Source: Planctomycetota bacterium (GTDB taxonomy: Bacteria; Planctomycetota; Planctomycetia; Pirellulales; Lacipirellulaceae). Taken from it: 61,474 nucleotides of DNA. Position 1 is the stretch's first letter; every line of letters begins with the position of its first letter. Made by a program: the position numbers and the translations under genes. The DNA lies in assembly GCA_013286045.1 (NCBI GenBank), contig JABDGM010000014.1, forward strand, positions 1-61,474, in the 5' to 3' direction. Below are positions 33,752 to 42,526 of the stretch, piece by piece. The notes below the pieces were generated by a model, which did not search any database, was not told the DNA's origin, and saw only the letters and a list, made by a program, of their open reading frames with translations.

Positions 33752-34165
33752 TTAACCTTGTCGTCGTACCATCCGCACGCGGATCGGCATTTTGTGGGCC
33801 AAGCGCGCCAAGCAAATCTTGGCGGCCGCCTCGGCGACACCACCCAATTCGTACAGGATCGTGCCTGGTCGAACCACGGCCGCCCAGTATTCTGGTTCAC
33901 CCTTGCCTTTACCCATGCGGGTTTCGAGCGGGATGGAGGTGACCGACCGGTGCGGGAACACGCGGACGTACAGCCGCCCTTCGCCGCGAATGTATTGCGT
34001 TGCCGCAACACGCCCGGCTTCGAGCGTCTGGGCGCTAACCCAGCCACCTTCGACTGCCTGTAATCCGAACTCGCCAAAGACGACGCGCTGGCCGCGCGTA
34101 GCGTTACCTTTTATACGCCCTCTTTGGCTTTTTCGGTGCTTCACCCGTTTGGGCATCAGCGCCAT
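33752..34165 (-). CDS. rplP: 50S ribosomal protein L16
   Basis: A 137-residue L16 at the A-site side of the 50S. It starts MALMPKRVKHRKSQRGRIKG and ends with LARLAHKMPIRVRMVRR. The ATG at 34165 lies inside the 3' end of rpsC in another frame, giving a 62-nt overlap; GAGGACGAG about 8 nt upstream is a plausible ribosome-binding site located within rpsC. Starting at the next ATG (34156, MPKRV) would reduce the overlap to 53 nt but not remove it. Confidence 0.95.
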   Translation of the reverse strand: MALMPKRVKHRKSQRGRIKGNATRGQRVVFGEFGLQAVEGGWVSAQTLEAGRVAATQYIRGEGRLYVRVFPHRSVTSIPLETRMGKGKGEPEYWAAVVRPGTILYELGGVAEAAAKICLARLAHKMPIRVRMVRRQG

Positions 34166-34799
34166 CGGTCTCGTCCTCGTACATGCCTTGGTTAATCCAC
34201 ACCTGGACGCCAATATTGCCCTGGGCAGTACTGGCTTCCACAAATCCGTAATCGATTTTCGCTCGCAGTGTGCTGAGCGGAATCGATCCCATTGCTTGCT
34301 TTTCGCAGCGGGCCATTTCTGCCCCGCCGAGCCGACCCGCCAACTGCACCTTGATGCCTTTGGCGCCGGCTTCCATCGTCGTTTCCAACGCCCGCTTCAG
34401 CGTTCGGCGGAAACTGGCTCGCTTGGCGAGCTGTTCGGCGATTTCTTCGGCCACGAGATGCGCTTGAATCTCGGGCCGTGTAATTTCTTCGATCTTGATA
34501 TTGATCCGGCGACCCACCAGGTTTTGCAGTTCATCTTGCAGCTGATCGACCTGCTGACCCTTGCGACCGATGATGACGCCCGGCCGGGCGGCATGAAGTA
34601 TGACCTTCACTTCGTCGCGCGTGCGCTCGATCTCGATCTTGGGGATGCCGGCAAACTTGTATTTCTCGGTAACATACTTGCGAATCTTGTGGTCTTCGAG
34701 CAACAGGCTGGAGTACTCCTTTTTGGAGGCGTACCACCGGCTCTTCCAGCCGATCATGATGCCCGTGCGAAAACTGACTGGATTGATCTTTTGACCCAT
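34104..34799 (-). CDS. rpsC: 30S ribosomal protein S3
   Basis: A 231-residue S3 with the N-terminal MGQKINPVSFRTGI, the KH domain (RPGVIIGRKGQQVDQLQDEL), and the GGAEMARCEKQAMGSIPL and STAQGNIGVQVWI blocks. After the conserved body comes an acidic then Lys/Pro-rich tail of about 25 residues; the rplP start lies within the DNA for this tail. It follows rplV by 3 nt. Confidence 0.97.
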   Translation of the reverse strand: MGQKINPVSFRTGIMIGWKSRWYASKKEYSSLLLEDHKIRKYVTEKYKFAGIPKIEIERTRDEVKVILHAARPGVIIGRKGQQVDQLQDELQNLVGRRINIKIEEITRPEIQAHLVAEEIAEQLAKRASFRRTLKRALETTMEAGAKGIKVQLAGRLGGAEMARCEKQAMGSIPLSTLRAKIDYGFVEASTAQGNIGVQVWINQGMYEDETDGADAQTGEAPKKPKRAYKR

Positions 34800-34802
34800 T
34801 TG

Positions 34803-35129
34803 TCATTCCACCGTGATTCGAATGTGTGCGCTGCGACGGGCCACGACGTGTGCCATGCCGCGGGCTCGAGGCCGCATCCGCTTGAACATCGGGCCGCCAT
34901 CGACGCGGGCATCCTTAACGACCAAGCCACCGACGTTCGGAGCCCGCAAATCTTCGGCGTTGCCGAGCGCGCTCTTGATAAGCTTCTCGAGCATGCGGGC
35001 ACCGCGCTGCGGCTGATATCGCAAGATCGCGAGCGCGTCGTCGACCGCCTTGCCGCGGATTAAATCGGCAAGCGGACGCACCTTGCGGGCGCTGATTCGA
35101 GCGTGTCTGTGAATTGCTGTGTATGCCAT
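34803..35129 (-). CDS. rplV: 50S ribosomal protein L22
   Basis: A 108-residue L22 whose beta hairpin lines the exit tunnel. It has RISARKVRPLADLIRGK and the C-terminal hairpin GGPMFKRMRPRARGMAH. It follows rpsS by 58 nt, a gap that carries an AGCTNNN heptad array. Confidence 0.97.
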   Translation of the reverse strand: MAYTAIHRHARISARKVRPLADLIRGKAVDDALAILRYQPQRGARMLEKLIKSALGNAEDLRAPNVGGLVVKDARVDGGPMFKRMRPRARGMAHVVARRSAHIRITVE

Positions 35130-35140
35130 TTGTTTAAACT

Positions 35141-35170
35141 CTCAGCTGTCAGCTTTTTAGCTATTAGCTT
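35141..35170. repeat. AGCYNNN heptad array between rpsS and rplV
   Basis: The run ctcagctgtcagctttttag followed by ctattagctt is built from AGCT cores spaced at about 7 nt (one 9-10 nt step). It resembles arrays at 36385-36419 and 49513-49602, also between ribosomal protein genes. Confidence 0.55.
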
Positions 35171-35187
35171 GAGGTGCGATTCGCGAA

Positions 35188-35499
35188 TCAACCACCTTTT
35201 CCGCCGCCACCACCACCGCCGGATTTGGATTCGGCCTTGGCCTTGCCGCCGTGACCGCGGAAGCTTCGCGTCGGAGCGAATTCGCCGAGCCGGTGACCGA
35301 CCATATCTTCAGTGATAAACACCTTCATGTGCATCTTGCCGTTATGAACCATGAACGTGTGGCCGACGAACTCAGGAATGATCATGCAGGCCCGGGCCCA
35401 CGTGGTGATCGGTTCCTTGATGCCCTGCTGGTTCAGCTTGTCGACCTTGCCGTACACATTGGCATCGACGTACGGACCTTTTTTAAGTGAACGACCCAT
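35188..35499 (-). CDS. rpsS: 30S ribosomal protein S19
   Basis: A 103-residue S19 of the small-subunit head. It begins [20 protein letters not shown] and has [20 protein letters not shown] and [19 protein letters not shown]. The end has a poly-Gly tail ([11 protein letters not shown]) not found in E. coli. It lies 7 nt after rplB. Confidence 0.97.
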   Translation of the reverse strand: MGRSLKKGPYVDANVYGKVDKLNQQGIKEPITTWARACMIIPEFVGHTFMVHNGKMHMKVFITEDMVGHRLGEFAPTRSFRGHGGKAKAESKSGGGGGGGKGG

Positions 35500-35506
35500 G
35501 TGTTAA

Positions 35507-36370
35507 CTACTTGGTTATCAGTTTCTGTACGCCATATCGCCGGCTGCGACGGCGGCGAACGATTGCTTGGTTGGACGCTTTGCGACGATCGCGCGTCATG
35601 CCGCCCTTGGCGCTCTTGCCGGTCGGGCTCACCGGGTGACGACCACCCTTCGTACGACCTTCACCACCACCGTGCGGATGGTCGATCGGGTTCATCGCCG
35701 TGCCGCGGTTGTGCGGCTTGCGGCCAAGCCAACGCCGACGGCCAGCCTTGCCCCACACGATCGCGCTCTGATCCGGGTTGCTCGTCGAGCCGATTGTGGC
35801 CCGGCAGGCGGATGGGATGCGTCGAATTTCGCCGCTTGGCAGCGAGATCTGAGCCCAACCTGCTTCGCGGGCCATGAGCGTGGCGCTTGTGCCCGCGCTG
35901 CGGCAGAGCGTGCCGCCACGACCCGCCTGCAGCTCGATGTTGTGAATCGACATGCCGAGCGGAATCTTCGTCAGCGGCAAGCAATTGCCCACATTCGGCG
36001 GTGCTTCATCGCCACTCATCACCGAGTCGCCGGCCTTCAGGCCATGCGGTGCAACAATGTAACGCTTTTCGCCGTCGACATAATTCAAGAGCGCGATACG
36101 CGCCGAACGATTCGGATCGTATTGGATCGAATCGACCTTGGCTGGAATGCCATCCTTGTTGCGGCGGAAGTCGATCATGCGGAAACGACGCTTGTGACCG
36201 CCGCCACGGAACCGCGAGGTCGTGATGCCTTGGTTATTGCGGCCGCCTGTCTTGGTCTTTGCGCGCAGGAGCGACTTCTCCGGCTTGGCGCCCTTGGTCA
36301 GCTCTTTGAAATCGCTGACGGTCGCGCCGCGTCGGCCCGGCGTGGTCGGATTGTATTTGCGGATACCCAT
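35507..36370 (-). CDS. rplB: 50S ribosomal protein L2
   Basis: A 287-residue L2 near the peptidyl-transferase centre. Typical segments are [40 protein letters not shown] and the C-terminal [20 protein letters not shown] with the conserved His. It is followed by rpsS (7-nt gap) and preceded by rplW (51-nt gap with a heptad array). Confidence 0.97.
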   Translation of the reverse strand: MGIRKYNPTTPGRRGATVSDFKELTKGAKPEKSLLRAKTKTGGRNNQGITTSRFRGGGHKRRFRMIDFRRNKDGIPAKVDSIQYDPNRSARIALLNYVDGEKRYIVAPHGLKAGDSVMSGDEAPPNVGNCLPLTKIPLGMSIHNIELQAGRGGTLCRSAGTSATLMAREAGWAQISLPSGEIRRIPSACRATIGSTSNPDQSAIVWGKAGRRRWLGRKPHNRGTAMNPIDHPHGGGEGRTKGGRHPVSPTGKSAKGGMTRDRRKASNQAIVRRRRSRRYGVQKLITK

Positions 36371-36384
36371 AGTTTGGAGCTTTC

Positions 36385-36419
36385 AGCTATTAGCTCTTAG
36401 CTACTAGCCAACAGCTAAC
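36385..36419. repeat. AGCYNNN heptad array between rplW and rplB
   Basis: Five consecutive 7-nt units read agctatt, agctctt, agctact, agccaac, agctaac. The same units (agctatt, agctact, agccaac) recur between rpsL and rpsG at 49513-49602, 13 kb away. Confidence 0.65.
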
Positions 36420-36421
36420 TC

Positions 36422-36736
36422 CTAGAAGAAATCAATCCTGTGTTCTTTATCCAACGTGACGATGGCCTTTTTCCACGACTGCGTGCGGGCGAATTGCTGC
36501 CCCGTGCGACGTGGCTTGCCTTTGCGAGTTTGCGTGTGCACGCGGAGCACGGTTACGTTGAACAATTCGTGCACGGCTCGTCGTACATCGCCCTTCGTGG
36601 CGAAGCGATGGACTTCAAACGCGTAAGCGTTGTTCCGCGTCGAGCGGTGCATACCCTTTTCCGTCACGAGCGGCCGCAGAATGATCTGGTGCGGCTCGAG
36701 TACGATTTTCGTCGTTAGTGGTACGGCACGTGGCAT
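36422..36736 (-). CDS. rplW: 50S ribosomal protein L23
   Basis: A 104-residue L23 at the tunnel exit, the docking point for trigger factor and SRP. It has the L23 core IILRPLVTEKG, NAYAFEVHRFATKGDVRRAV and LFNVTVLRVHTQTRKGKPRR. Gene order rplD-rplW-rplB is standard. Confidence 0.96.
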   Translation of the reverse strand: MPRAVPLTTKIVLEPHQIILRPLVTEKGMHRSTRNNAYAFEVHRFATKGDVRRAVHELFNVTVLRVHTQTRKGKPRRTGQQFARTQSWKKAIVTLDKEHRIDFF

Positions 36737-36770
36737 AGTATTTAGTTCAGTTCAATAAACTGAGTTCGGC

Positions 36771-37439
36771 TTAGGCTTTGGAAGCGGGCTCAGCGGCTTC
36801 GCGTTTGTTCTTTTTGGCGGATTCCACGAGTGCATCAAGAGCGGCCTTGGTGACCAACAGCTTTCGCGAGGAAAGCACGCTGAGAGCATTCAAATCGGCC
36901 GCGGGCGAGACCGACACGCCCGCAATGTTGCGAGCGCTGCGGAATACGTTTACGTCGTGCTTTTCAGTCGCCACGAGCAGCGAGTCACCGTGCTTGTGAT
37001 CGAGATGCTTGAGGATCGCGACCATGTCCTTGGTGCGCGGTTCCGTGATCGAAAAATCGTCGATCACAATCAGTTCATCGTCACGCACCTTGGCGGCCAG
37101 CGCCATACGCGTGGCGATCTGCAACGCCTTGCGAGGCAGGCGATAGGAATAATCGCGAACGTGGACTCGATGGATATGACCGCCGCCACGGCGAATACCG
37201 CTTCGTTTCGAGCCGGCACGGGCGTTGCCAGTACCCTTTTGGCGATACATCTTTTTCGTCGAGCCGGACACCATGCCGCGCGACTTGGTTTGATGCGAGC
37301 CTTGCCGCAGGTTCGCCTCGTACATGACGACCGCGTCGTGCAGCAGTTGCTTATTGATGCGCACAGCGAAATCGGTGGGCTCGACGTTGTACGTCCCCAC
37401 TTTCTTCCCTTTGCGATCTAGTATGTTGAGCTTGGGCAT
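36771..37439 (-). CDS. rplD: 50S ribosomal protein L4
   Basis: A 222-residue L4. The tunnel loop MYRQKGTGNARAGSKRSGIR and the surrounding RGGGHIHRVHVRDYSYRLP are conserved, as is the C-terminal KLLVTKAALDAL. The ATG at 37439 gives the normal start (MPKLNILDRKGK); the frame to 37490 overlaps rplC and is not used. In E. coli L4 represses this operon; no such site was identified here. Confidence 0.96.
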   Translation of the reverse strand: MPKLNILDRKGKKVGTYNVEPTDFAVRINKQLLHDAVVMYEANLRQGSHQTKSRGMVSGSTKKMYRQKGTGNARAGSKRSGIRRGGGHIHRVHVRDYSYRLPRKALQIATRMALAAKVRDDELIVIDDFSITEPRTKDMVAILKHLDHKHGDSLLVATEKHDVNVFRSARNIAGVSVSPAADLNALSVLSSRKLLVTKAALDALVESAKKNKREAAEPASKA

Positions 37440-37446
37440 GATCGTG

Positions 37447-38136
37447 TCACTTAACCATGTTCGTTTCGCGGATGATGACGAAGCCACCAATCGGTCCGGG
37501 AACCGCGCCGCAAATCAGTAGCAGATTGTTCTCGGCGTCGACCTTCACAACCTTCTGGTTGCGGACAGTCTTCGTGACGTTGCCGTATTGACCAGGCATC
37601 CGCTTGCCTTTGACAACGCGGCTCGGGAAGGCGCTGGCACCGGTACCGCCGAGTGCCCGATGGCACTTCTTCACACCGTGCGTAGCACGCTGGCCGGAGA
37701 AATTGTGTCGCCGAATGGCACCCGAAAAACCGCGGCCCTTGCACGTGGCGGTAACGTCGACCGATTTCACGTTGGCAAGCGCTTCGATGCTCACCTTGCC
37801 GCCGACGGCTAGTTCGCCGGCCGCGCCGCGGATTTCGCGGACAAAACGCTTGGGTTCGCAGCCCGCCTTAGCGAGCAGCTCGACGCCATTGGAAGAACGT
37901 TTCTTGGAGCGTTTGCTTTCGAGTTTGGCAACATGACCGCGTACACTTCGGCCGGCGAGCCGGCGGGGTTTATCTACGAAACCCAATTGGATCGCTTCGT
38001 AGCCGTCGCGCTCGACCGTGCGGACTTGCAATATATCGCAAGGGCCAGCCTGGATGACTGTCACGGGAACAACCTGCCCCGCCTCATCGTAGAGTTGCGT
38101 CATCCCGACCTTGCGGCCGAGTATTCCAATTGCCAT
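37447..38136 (-). CDS. rplC: 50S ribosomal protein L3
   Basis: A 229-residue L3. It starts MAIGILGRKVGMTQLYDEAG and has the loop that approaches the peptidyl-transferase centre (CKGRGFSGAIRRHNFSGQRA, ATHG, then GGTGASAFPSRVVKGKRMPG). The ATG at 38136 is chosen over the frame to 38205, which runs into the intergenic repeats. It lies 142 nt after rpsJ. Confidence 0.96.
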   Translation of the reverse strand: MAIGILGRKVGMTQLYDEAGQVVPVTVIQAGPCDILQVRTVERDGYEAIQLGFVDKPRRLAGRSVRGHVAKLESKRSKKRSSNGVELLAKAGCEPKRFVREIRGAAGELAVGGKVSIEALANVKSVDVTATCKGRGFSGAIRRHNFSGQRATHGVKKCHRALGGTGASAFPSRVVKGKRMPGQYGNVTKTVRNQKVVKVDAENNLLLICGAVPGPIGGFVIIRETNMVK

Positions 38137-38147
38137 CGGAGTGTACC

Positions 38148-38275
38148 TTGTCAGTTGTCCTGCGGGAGACACGCGACTCACGTTCGCGGCTTGCCCACCG
38201 GGCATCCAATCATGTCTTTATGTTGGTCCGTTGTCAGTGATCCGCAGCCGTCTCACAACGGCCGGCGGACTATGA
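38148..38275. repeat. GTCCGTTGTCAG-type repeats between rpsJ and rplC
   Basis: The 142-nt gap contains TTGTCAGTTGTCC at 38148-38160, GGTCCGTTGTCAGT at 38225-38238 (exact match to 31442-31455), and ACAACGGCCGGCGGAC near 38255-38270 as a reverse partner. These can pair to form alternative hairpins in the mRNA ahead of rplC. Confidence 0.5.
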
Positions 38276-38278
38276 ACA

Positions 38279-38602
38279 TCAACCACTTGTCGCTTTGATC
38301 TTGATATCTACACCAGCGGGCAGGCTCAGCTTGTTCAGCGCCTCAATCGTCTTGGCCGTAGCCTGAACGATGTCGATCAGCCGCTTGTGCGTGCGAATTT
38401 CAAACTGCTGCCGGGATTTTTTATCCACGTGCGGGCTGCGGAGGACGGTGTAGCGCTCGATTCGAGTCGGCAACGGAATAGGACCGTGCACGACGGAATT
38501 GGTGCGCTTGGCCGTATCTACGATCTCTGCCGCACTCTGATCCAACACCGAGTGGTCGTACGCCTCCATACGGATGCGAATGATTTCCTTTGAAGTTGCC
38601 AC
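38279..38602 (-). CDS. rpsJ: 30S ribosomal protein S10 (NusE)
   Basis: A 107-residue S10, also the NusE transcription antitermination factor. It has [20 protein letters not shown], the [20 protein letters not shown] block and [17 protein letters not shown]. It starts with GTG at 38602, preceded by GAGGAA at 8 nt. It is the first gene of the S10-spc-alpha run. No tuf gene lies upstream. Confidence 0.97.
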   Translation of the reverse strand: MATSKEIIRIRMEAYDHSVLDQSAAEIVDTAKRTNSVVHGPIPLPTRIERYTVLRSPHVDKKSRQQFEIRTHKRLIDIVQATAKTIEALNKLSLPAGVDIKIKATSG

Positions 38603-38957
38603 TTGTGAACTTCCTCAGCCGACGCCGGCGCTAGTTATCAAACAGCCCAAAAACCGCAATTTCCCGACGAATTCGCTAAAACTTCATCTCGCGAACTTAT
38701 GGGGAACTGGTGATCTTACCGCTCGATCTCAACAGCTGTCAACGGCTAAAAAATGCGTTTTTGACTTCCGATTATGCGGGCCCCGCATGCCGGCCGGTCG
38801 CAAATGTCGTTCGCCAGGAGTAGGCAACGAGAGTCAACTCGGCTAAGGCCGCGAATACAATTACACTACATCCATGTCAAAGTTTGCCGTCTGAACTCGC
38901 CGGGCCAGCATTTCTGGACGTAAATCCTCGCCAACATCGACGAAAAAGCGTGATTTT
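38603..38957. other. Intergenic region upstream of the S10 operon
   Basis: This 355-nt gap separates divergent rpsJ and the lactate-racemase-like gene. It holds the main candidate promoter for the S10 operon (38713-38742) with an A/T-rich stretch just upstream, a second weaker minus-strand candidate (TTGACA at 38875-38880, 17 nt, TATTCG at 38852-38857), and a plus-strand TACAAT at 38856-38861 that could serve the divergent gene. No reading frame in it looks real. Confidence 0.6.
38713..38742 (-). promoter_or_regulatory. Predicted sigma-70 promoter of the S10-spc-alpha operon
   Basis: On the minus strand, a perfect -35 TTGACA (38737-38742) and a -10 TAAGAT (38713-38718) are spaced by 18 nt. 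An A/T tract (GCATTTTTTAGCC on that strand) immediately upstream could act as an UP element, as in many ribosomal promoters. The leader to rpsJ would be about 105 nt. Confidence 0.65.
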
Positions 38958-40172
38958 GTGAAATTCCTGCGTGTCCATCAAAAGCTGGCTTCGAATCCGC
39001 TCGGCGACGTCCCGGGAACGGTCCGCCAGCAGCTCGACAGCCTCGACCTAAAAGTGCCCCGGGGCGATGTCGGAATTACGGCTGGCAGCCGCGGAATCGC
39101 CAATATTGCCGAGATTACGCGGGCAACCGGCGACTGGCTACGCGACCAGGGAGCCCGGCCGTTCTTGTTCCCAGCCATGGGTTCCCACAACGGGGGCACG
39201 GCCGAGGGCCAGCGGAAGATGATCGAGTCGCTCGGCCTCACCGAAGAAGCGATGGGGATGCCGATCCGCGCGTCGATGGACGTGGTTAAAGTTGGCACCG
39301 TTTCGACTGGCGACGTGTGGATGGATCGCTACGCCTATGAGTCGGACGGCGTGCTGCTGATCAACCGCATCAAGCTACACACCTGCTTCGCCGGCCCCGT
39401 GCAAAGCGGACTCACAAAGATGGCAGTGGTCGGCATGGGCAAAACGCCCTCGGCCACGACGTTCCATTCAGTCGCCACGCCGAAAATGAAAGAGATGTTG
39501 ATCGAGATGGGTCAGCTGGTGCTCGACTCAGGCAAAATCCTGGCGGGCTTGGCGATCTTGGAAGATGGTTTTGATAACACCGCTGAACTGCACGCAATTC
39601 GAGCCGCCGACATTCTGAAACGCGAGCCGGAGCTGATCAAACGCCACGAGCACTACTTTCCCCGCTTGCCGCTTGATGAAATCAACGTGCTTGTCGTCGA
39701 CGAAATTAGTAAAACGTACAGCGGCACCGGCATGGATACGAACGTCATCGGCTACCGCGCCGTTCGAGACGGTGAGGACCTATCGCGGCCAATGATTCAA
39801 CAAATCGCCGCGCTCAATCTGTCGCCGAAATCGCAGGGAAACGCGATCGGCGTCGGCCTCGCCGACTTCATCACCCGCCGGCTCCGCGACGCGATCGACG
39901 AGCAGAAGACATTCCTCAACAGTTTTACGACGGGGCACATGGGCCGGGTGAAAATCCCGATCGCGTTCCAGGATGATGAGGAACTTTTCAGCAAGATCGC
40001 CGGCCGATTCGGCGAAAAAGGCTGGGTGATCATCCCCAACACGCTCCACTTGGAAACGCTGTACGTAAGCGATGATTTACGCGATGCGATCGAAGCCAAT
40101 TCGATCTGCACGATCGATCCTGAGCCGGTGGAAGTGACCTTCAGCAACGGACGACATCAACTCGCGTTCTAA
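38958..40172 (+). CDS. LarA-like (lactate racemase domain, DUF2088) protein
   Basis: A 404-residue protein. The first part (VGITAGSRGIANIAEI, WLRDQGARPFLFPAMGSHNG, GGTAEGQRKMIESLG) resembles the N-terminal domain of LarA, the nickel-pincer lactate racemase, where a similar GxHxx segment helps bind substrate and cofactor. LarA homologues act on many 2-hydroxy acids. The later half (NVLVVDEISKTYSGTGMDTN, GNAIGVGLADFITRR) also suits a conserved enzyme. No larB, larC or larE genes for the nickel cofactor are in the window. Start is GTG at 38958 with a weak ribosome-binding site. Family by eye, moderate certainty; substrate unknown. Confidence 0.65.
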   Translation: MKFLRVHQKLASNPLGDVPGTVRQQLDSLDLKVPRGDVGITAGSRGIANIAEITRATGDWLRDQGARPFLFPAMGSHNGGTAEGQRKMIESLGLTEEAMGMPIRASMDVVKVGTVSTGDVWMDRYAYESDGVLLINRIKLHTCFAGPVQSGLTKMAVVGMGKTPSATTFHSVATPKMKEMLIEMGQLVLDSGKILAGLAILEDGFDNTAELHAIRAADILKREPELIKRHEHYFPRLPLDEINVLVVDEISKTYSGTGMDTNVIGYRAVRDGEDLSRPMIQQIAALNLSPKSQGNAIGVGLADFITRRLRDAIDEQKTFLNSFTTGHMGRVKIPIAFQDDEELFSKIAGRFGEKGWVIIPNTLHLETLYVSDDLRDAIEANSICTIDPEPVEVTFSNGRHQLAF

Positions 40173-40211
40173 TCTGCGGCCACATCGAAGGCCGATTGCG
40201 TCGGGCTCACG

Positions 40212-41930
40212 TTAAGGTCGAATCACTTCGCCACCGGCTCGGGTGAATAGCGCCTTGAGCGTGTTTGTGTCGATCGCTTCCGCGACGAACTGTATATGCC
40301 CGTCTACGAACGCGGCAATCCAGCCTCCAGGATGCGCCTTTCCCAATCCTACTTTGGGATTTTTAGGATCGAATTTCCAATCGTCCGGTTTCGTCCAATC
40401 GGTGGCGAGTTCCTTATTGGCTTCAACGAGCATTATCGTGTTGCTCGTGCCGTCGGTGATACTCCTCATTTTCGCCCCCTTATTCGTTCCGTCGAAAACA
40501 CACTCCTCGCCGACTACACCCAGATAGGTCGTCTTTCCCGCCGGCAGATCCTGGCTCGGGTTCCGGAACACTTCGGGCATTCGAGCAATCAGCTCTCGGT
40601 TGTGTTCGGAATCCCACGGTTCATCTAGATGGAATTGTTTGTAAAGCTCATTTTCTTCGAGATAAGGCAGAATTGCGACACGCCAGCTCAACACGGGCTT
40701 TCCATCGGAACTGTAAATTGCGTGTGCAGGAAAGGTCTTGTGTAAGTTTTCGAAGTTGAGCAGGCCGAGCATCAACTGCTTCATGTTATTGAGCGACGCA
40801 TTGCGTCGAGCCGCCTCGCGAGCAGCCTGAACGGCCGGGAGCAAAAGAGCCACGAGGATTCCCATGACCGCCACGCTTGCAAGTTGAGCCTGCACCGGGT
40901 CGCGGTTTTCCGTATGAAAGAACGTCAGCTTGGATCCTGAACGCGCGGGAACAAGCGGTTGCGCCCACCGCCCTGAGATTCGATCCATGTACTTGGCCGC
41001 AGCTTGATCCACCGGATCAGAGCTAGAGGCCTGCTTTGCAAACTCCCGCTTCATGTTGCGTTGGTACGCCTTGAGTCCGTCGCCAATGATGGATTCAAGC
41101 CGCTCAGCTGCCGCGTCATCATTGCAACGAGCGACCAGCTCCGAAGTGCCCGGCTTGGATACATTCGCCGTCAACTCAACCGACGAAATAAGATTCGGTG
41201 CCTCCAAGAGCGGTCGTGCGTCTGGCGGAACCTGCGACGCGGCCTGCATCATTCCCATTAAAAAGATTGGCCGCAGACTTACAACGTCGACGACCACGAA
41301 CAAATCGCTTCCCGCGGGCGCTTTATTGACCTGATCGAGAAGCGCTCCGCTTTTCGCTTCGTGCGGATTCTCGAGAATCTTGCGAAGTGCGGGTTCCGTC
41401 GCCAGCACGACCTTCGCCTCATCCGCTTTCCAAATGCATGGCATGGCGGGTTCGTTGCCTTGCAATACGTGCACACCTCCGATTTCGACGTCGTGCATCA
41501 TCGCACTCAACTGCGGAAACAGCTTGGCATTGCCGATCGGACGACTGAATTTGATCGCCACACAGTACGCGGGCGGCATCGTGGGGACGATTTGATCGAT
41601 GAACCCCGTCACTTCAGAAACATCGGCCGGGTCAAAACCGAGATACTTCACCCCAGCTGCGGAAGCTACTTCGACCGGCAACAGCTCGGCGAACGGCGAC
41701 TTCAACACTTGCGCCGGCCGAATGTCGGCCATCGCGATCGCCGTTGGGGAGACGTATGTCGTATCGATCGCGCCATTGGTCGGCGCCTTCGACGGTGTGG
41801 GAGCAGCTTTCGGCGGAGCGGGCGCTTCGGCAAACGCTTGTAACGAAGGTGAAACTGCCGTCACGAAAGCTAACAAAAAACAAATCGTGCGGTGTGGTCC
41901 CCAACTGACAAATACCCGAGCCCGTTTCAT
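40212..41930 (-). CDS. Secreted DUF1559 domain protein
   Basis: A 572-residue protein with a signal peptide (about residues 15-34). The C-terminal 220 residues are a DUF1559 (SBP_bac_10) domain: LLLPAVQAAREAARRNASLN, NNMKQLMLGLLNFEN, LSWRVAILPYLEENELY, and the final AFVDGHIQFVAE. In most planctomycete relatives this follows an N-terminal pilin-like methylation helix; here the pilin-like helix is internal (VAVMGILVALLLPAVQ, about residue 350) after a 330-residue N-terminal region with no known domain. Planctomycetes have dozens of DUF1559 genes, of unknown role. A strong promoter precedes it. Confidence 0.85.
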   Translation of the reverse strand: MKRARVFVSWGPHRTICFLLAFVTAVSPSLQAFAEAPAPPKAAPTPSKAPTNGAIDTTYVSPTAIAMADIRPAQVLKSPFAELLPVEVASAAGVKYLGFDPADVSEVTGFIDQIVPTMPPAYCVAIKFSRPIGNAKLFPQLSAMMHDVEIGGVHVLQGNEPAMPCIWKADEAKVVLATEPALRKILENPHEAKSGALLDQVNKAPAGSDLFVVVDVVSLRPIFLMGMMQAASQVPPDARPLLEAPNLISSVELTANVSKPGTSELVARCNDDAAAERLESIIGDGLKAYQRNMKREFAKQASSSDPVDQAAAKYMDRISGRWAQPLVPARSGSKLTFFHTENRDPVQAQLASVAVMGILVALLLPAVQAAREAARRNASLNNMKQLMLGLLNFENLHKTFPAHAIYSSDGKPVLSWRVAILPYLEENELYKQFHLDEPWDSEHNRELIARMPEVFRNPSQDLPAGKTTYLGVVGEECVFDGTNKGAKMRSITDGTSNTIMLVEANKELATDWTKPDDWKFDPKNPKVGLGKAHPGGWIAAFVDGHIQFVAEAIDTNTLKALFTRAGGEVIRP

Positions 41931-42008
41931 CGCAAACCCCCTTCTGATCGCGAGAAAAGCAACGTCCTGATTCTGAAATTGGGGTAAGGTCGCCCCCTCT
42001 TGAGACGG

Positions 42009-42037
42009 AGTATAAGCGCCTTACGACGATTTCTCAA
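42009..42037 (-). promoter_or_regulatory. Predicted sigma-70 promoter of the DUF1559 gene
   Basis: On the minus strand, -35 TTGAGA (42032-42037) and -10 TATACT (42009-42014) are spaced by 17 nt, close to consensus. The transcript would start near 42002, about 72 nt before the ATG at 41930. Confidence 0.65.
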
Positions 42038-42088
42038 CAAACTGCGCTTGAAAACGACGACGTTCGGCCGGCCAACGTCCGGATGCGG

Positions 42089-42526
42089 CTATTCGCCACG
42101 GCCCAAGAAAAGCGATAGCAGCAGCAGGCATAACACCACACTTGTGATCAGCGTGAAGAGGCGATCCCCTTGATAGATGAACGCCAAGATCGATATGGCG
42201 ACTCGCATTACAGGAGTAGCAATCAACACCAGCAAGCCGAGCGTGACGACAGCCTCGCCACGCATTTGCTTCAGGTCGCTCGCGAGATCGATGATCGTAT
42301 GCGGAAACTTCGCACCCGGCGCAATCAATCGCTGCAGCTCGCTCGGCTGCGAAACATAACTGGGTTGTTGGGCGAACGTGATGATGGTTCCCGCCACGAT
42401 CAACAAGATACTCAGCACGACACCGCCGCGCAATAGATTGCTAATCGCAAGCTCGACCTGGCGGACGCGCGGGTTATGCTCGACGATTGGCGTCGACGTC
42501 GACGGAATCCTGACGGCACCGCTCAT
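42089..42526 (-). CDS. DUF1634 membrane protein, partner of a TauE/SafE exporter
   Basis: A 145-residue protein with three hydrophobic helices (about 33-53, 90-110 and 118-138) and an E-x-A-I-S-N-L-L-R-G-G start to the first helix, typical of DUF1634. The ATG at 42526 overlaps the stop of the TauE/SafE gene as ATGA, and DUF1634 proteins are commonly found beside TauE/SafE transporters, so the two probably form one exporter. The frame begins six codons earlier (42544), but the overlap favours 42526. Confidence 0.8.
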   Translation of the reverse strand: MSGAVRIPSTSTPIVEHNPRVRQVELAISNLLRGGVVLSILLIVAGTIITFAQQPSYVSQPSELQRLIAPGAKFPHTIIDLASDLKQMRGEAVVTLGLLVLIATPVMRVAISILAFIYQGDRLFTLITSVVLCLLLLSLFLGRGE

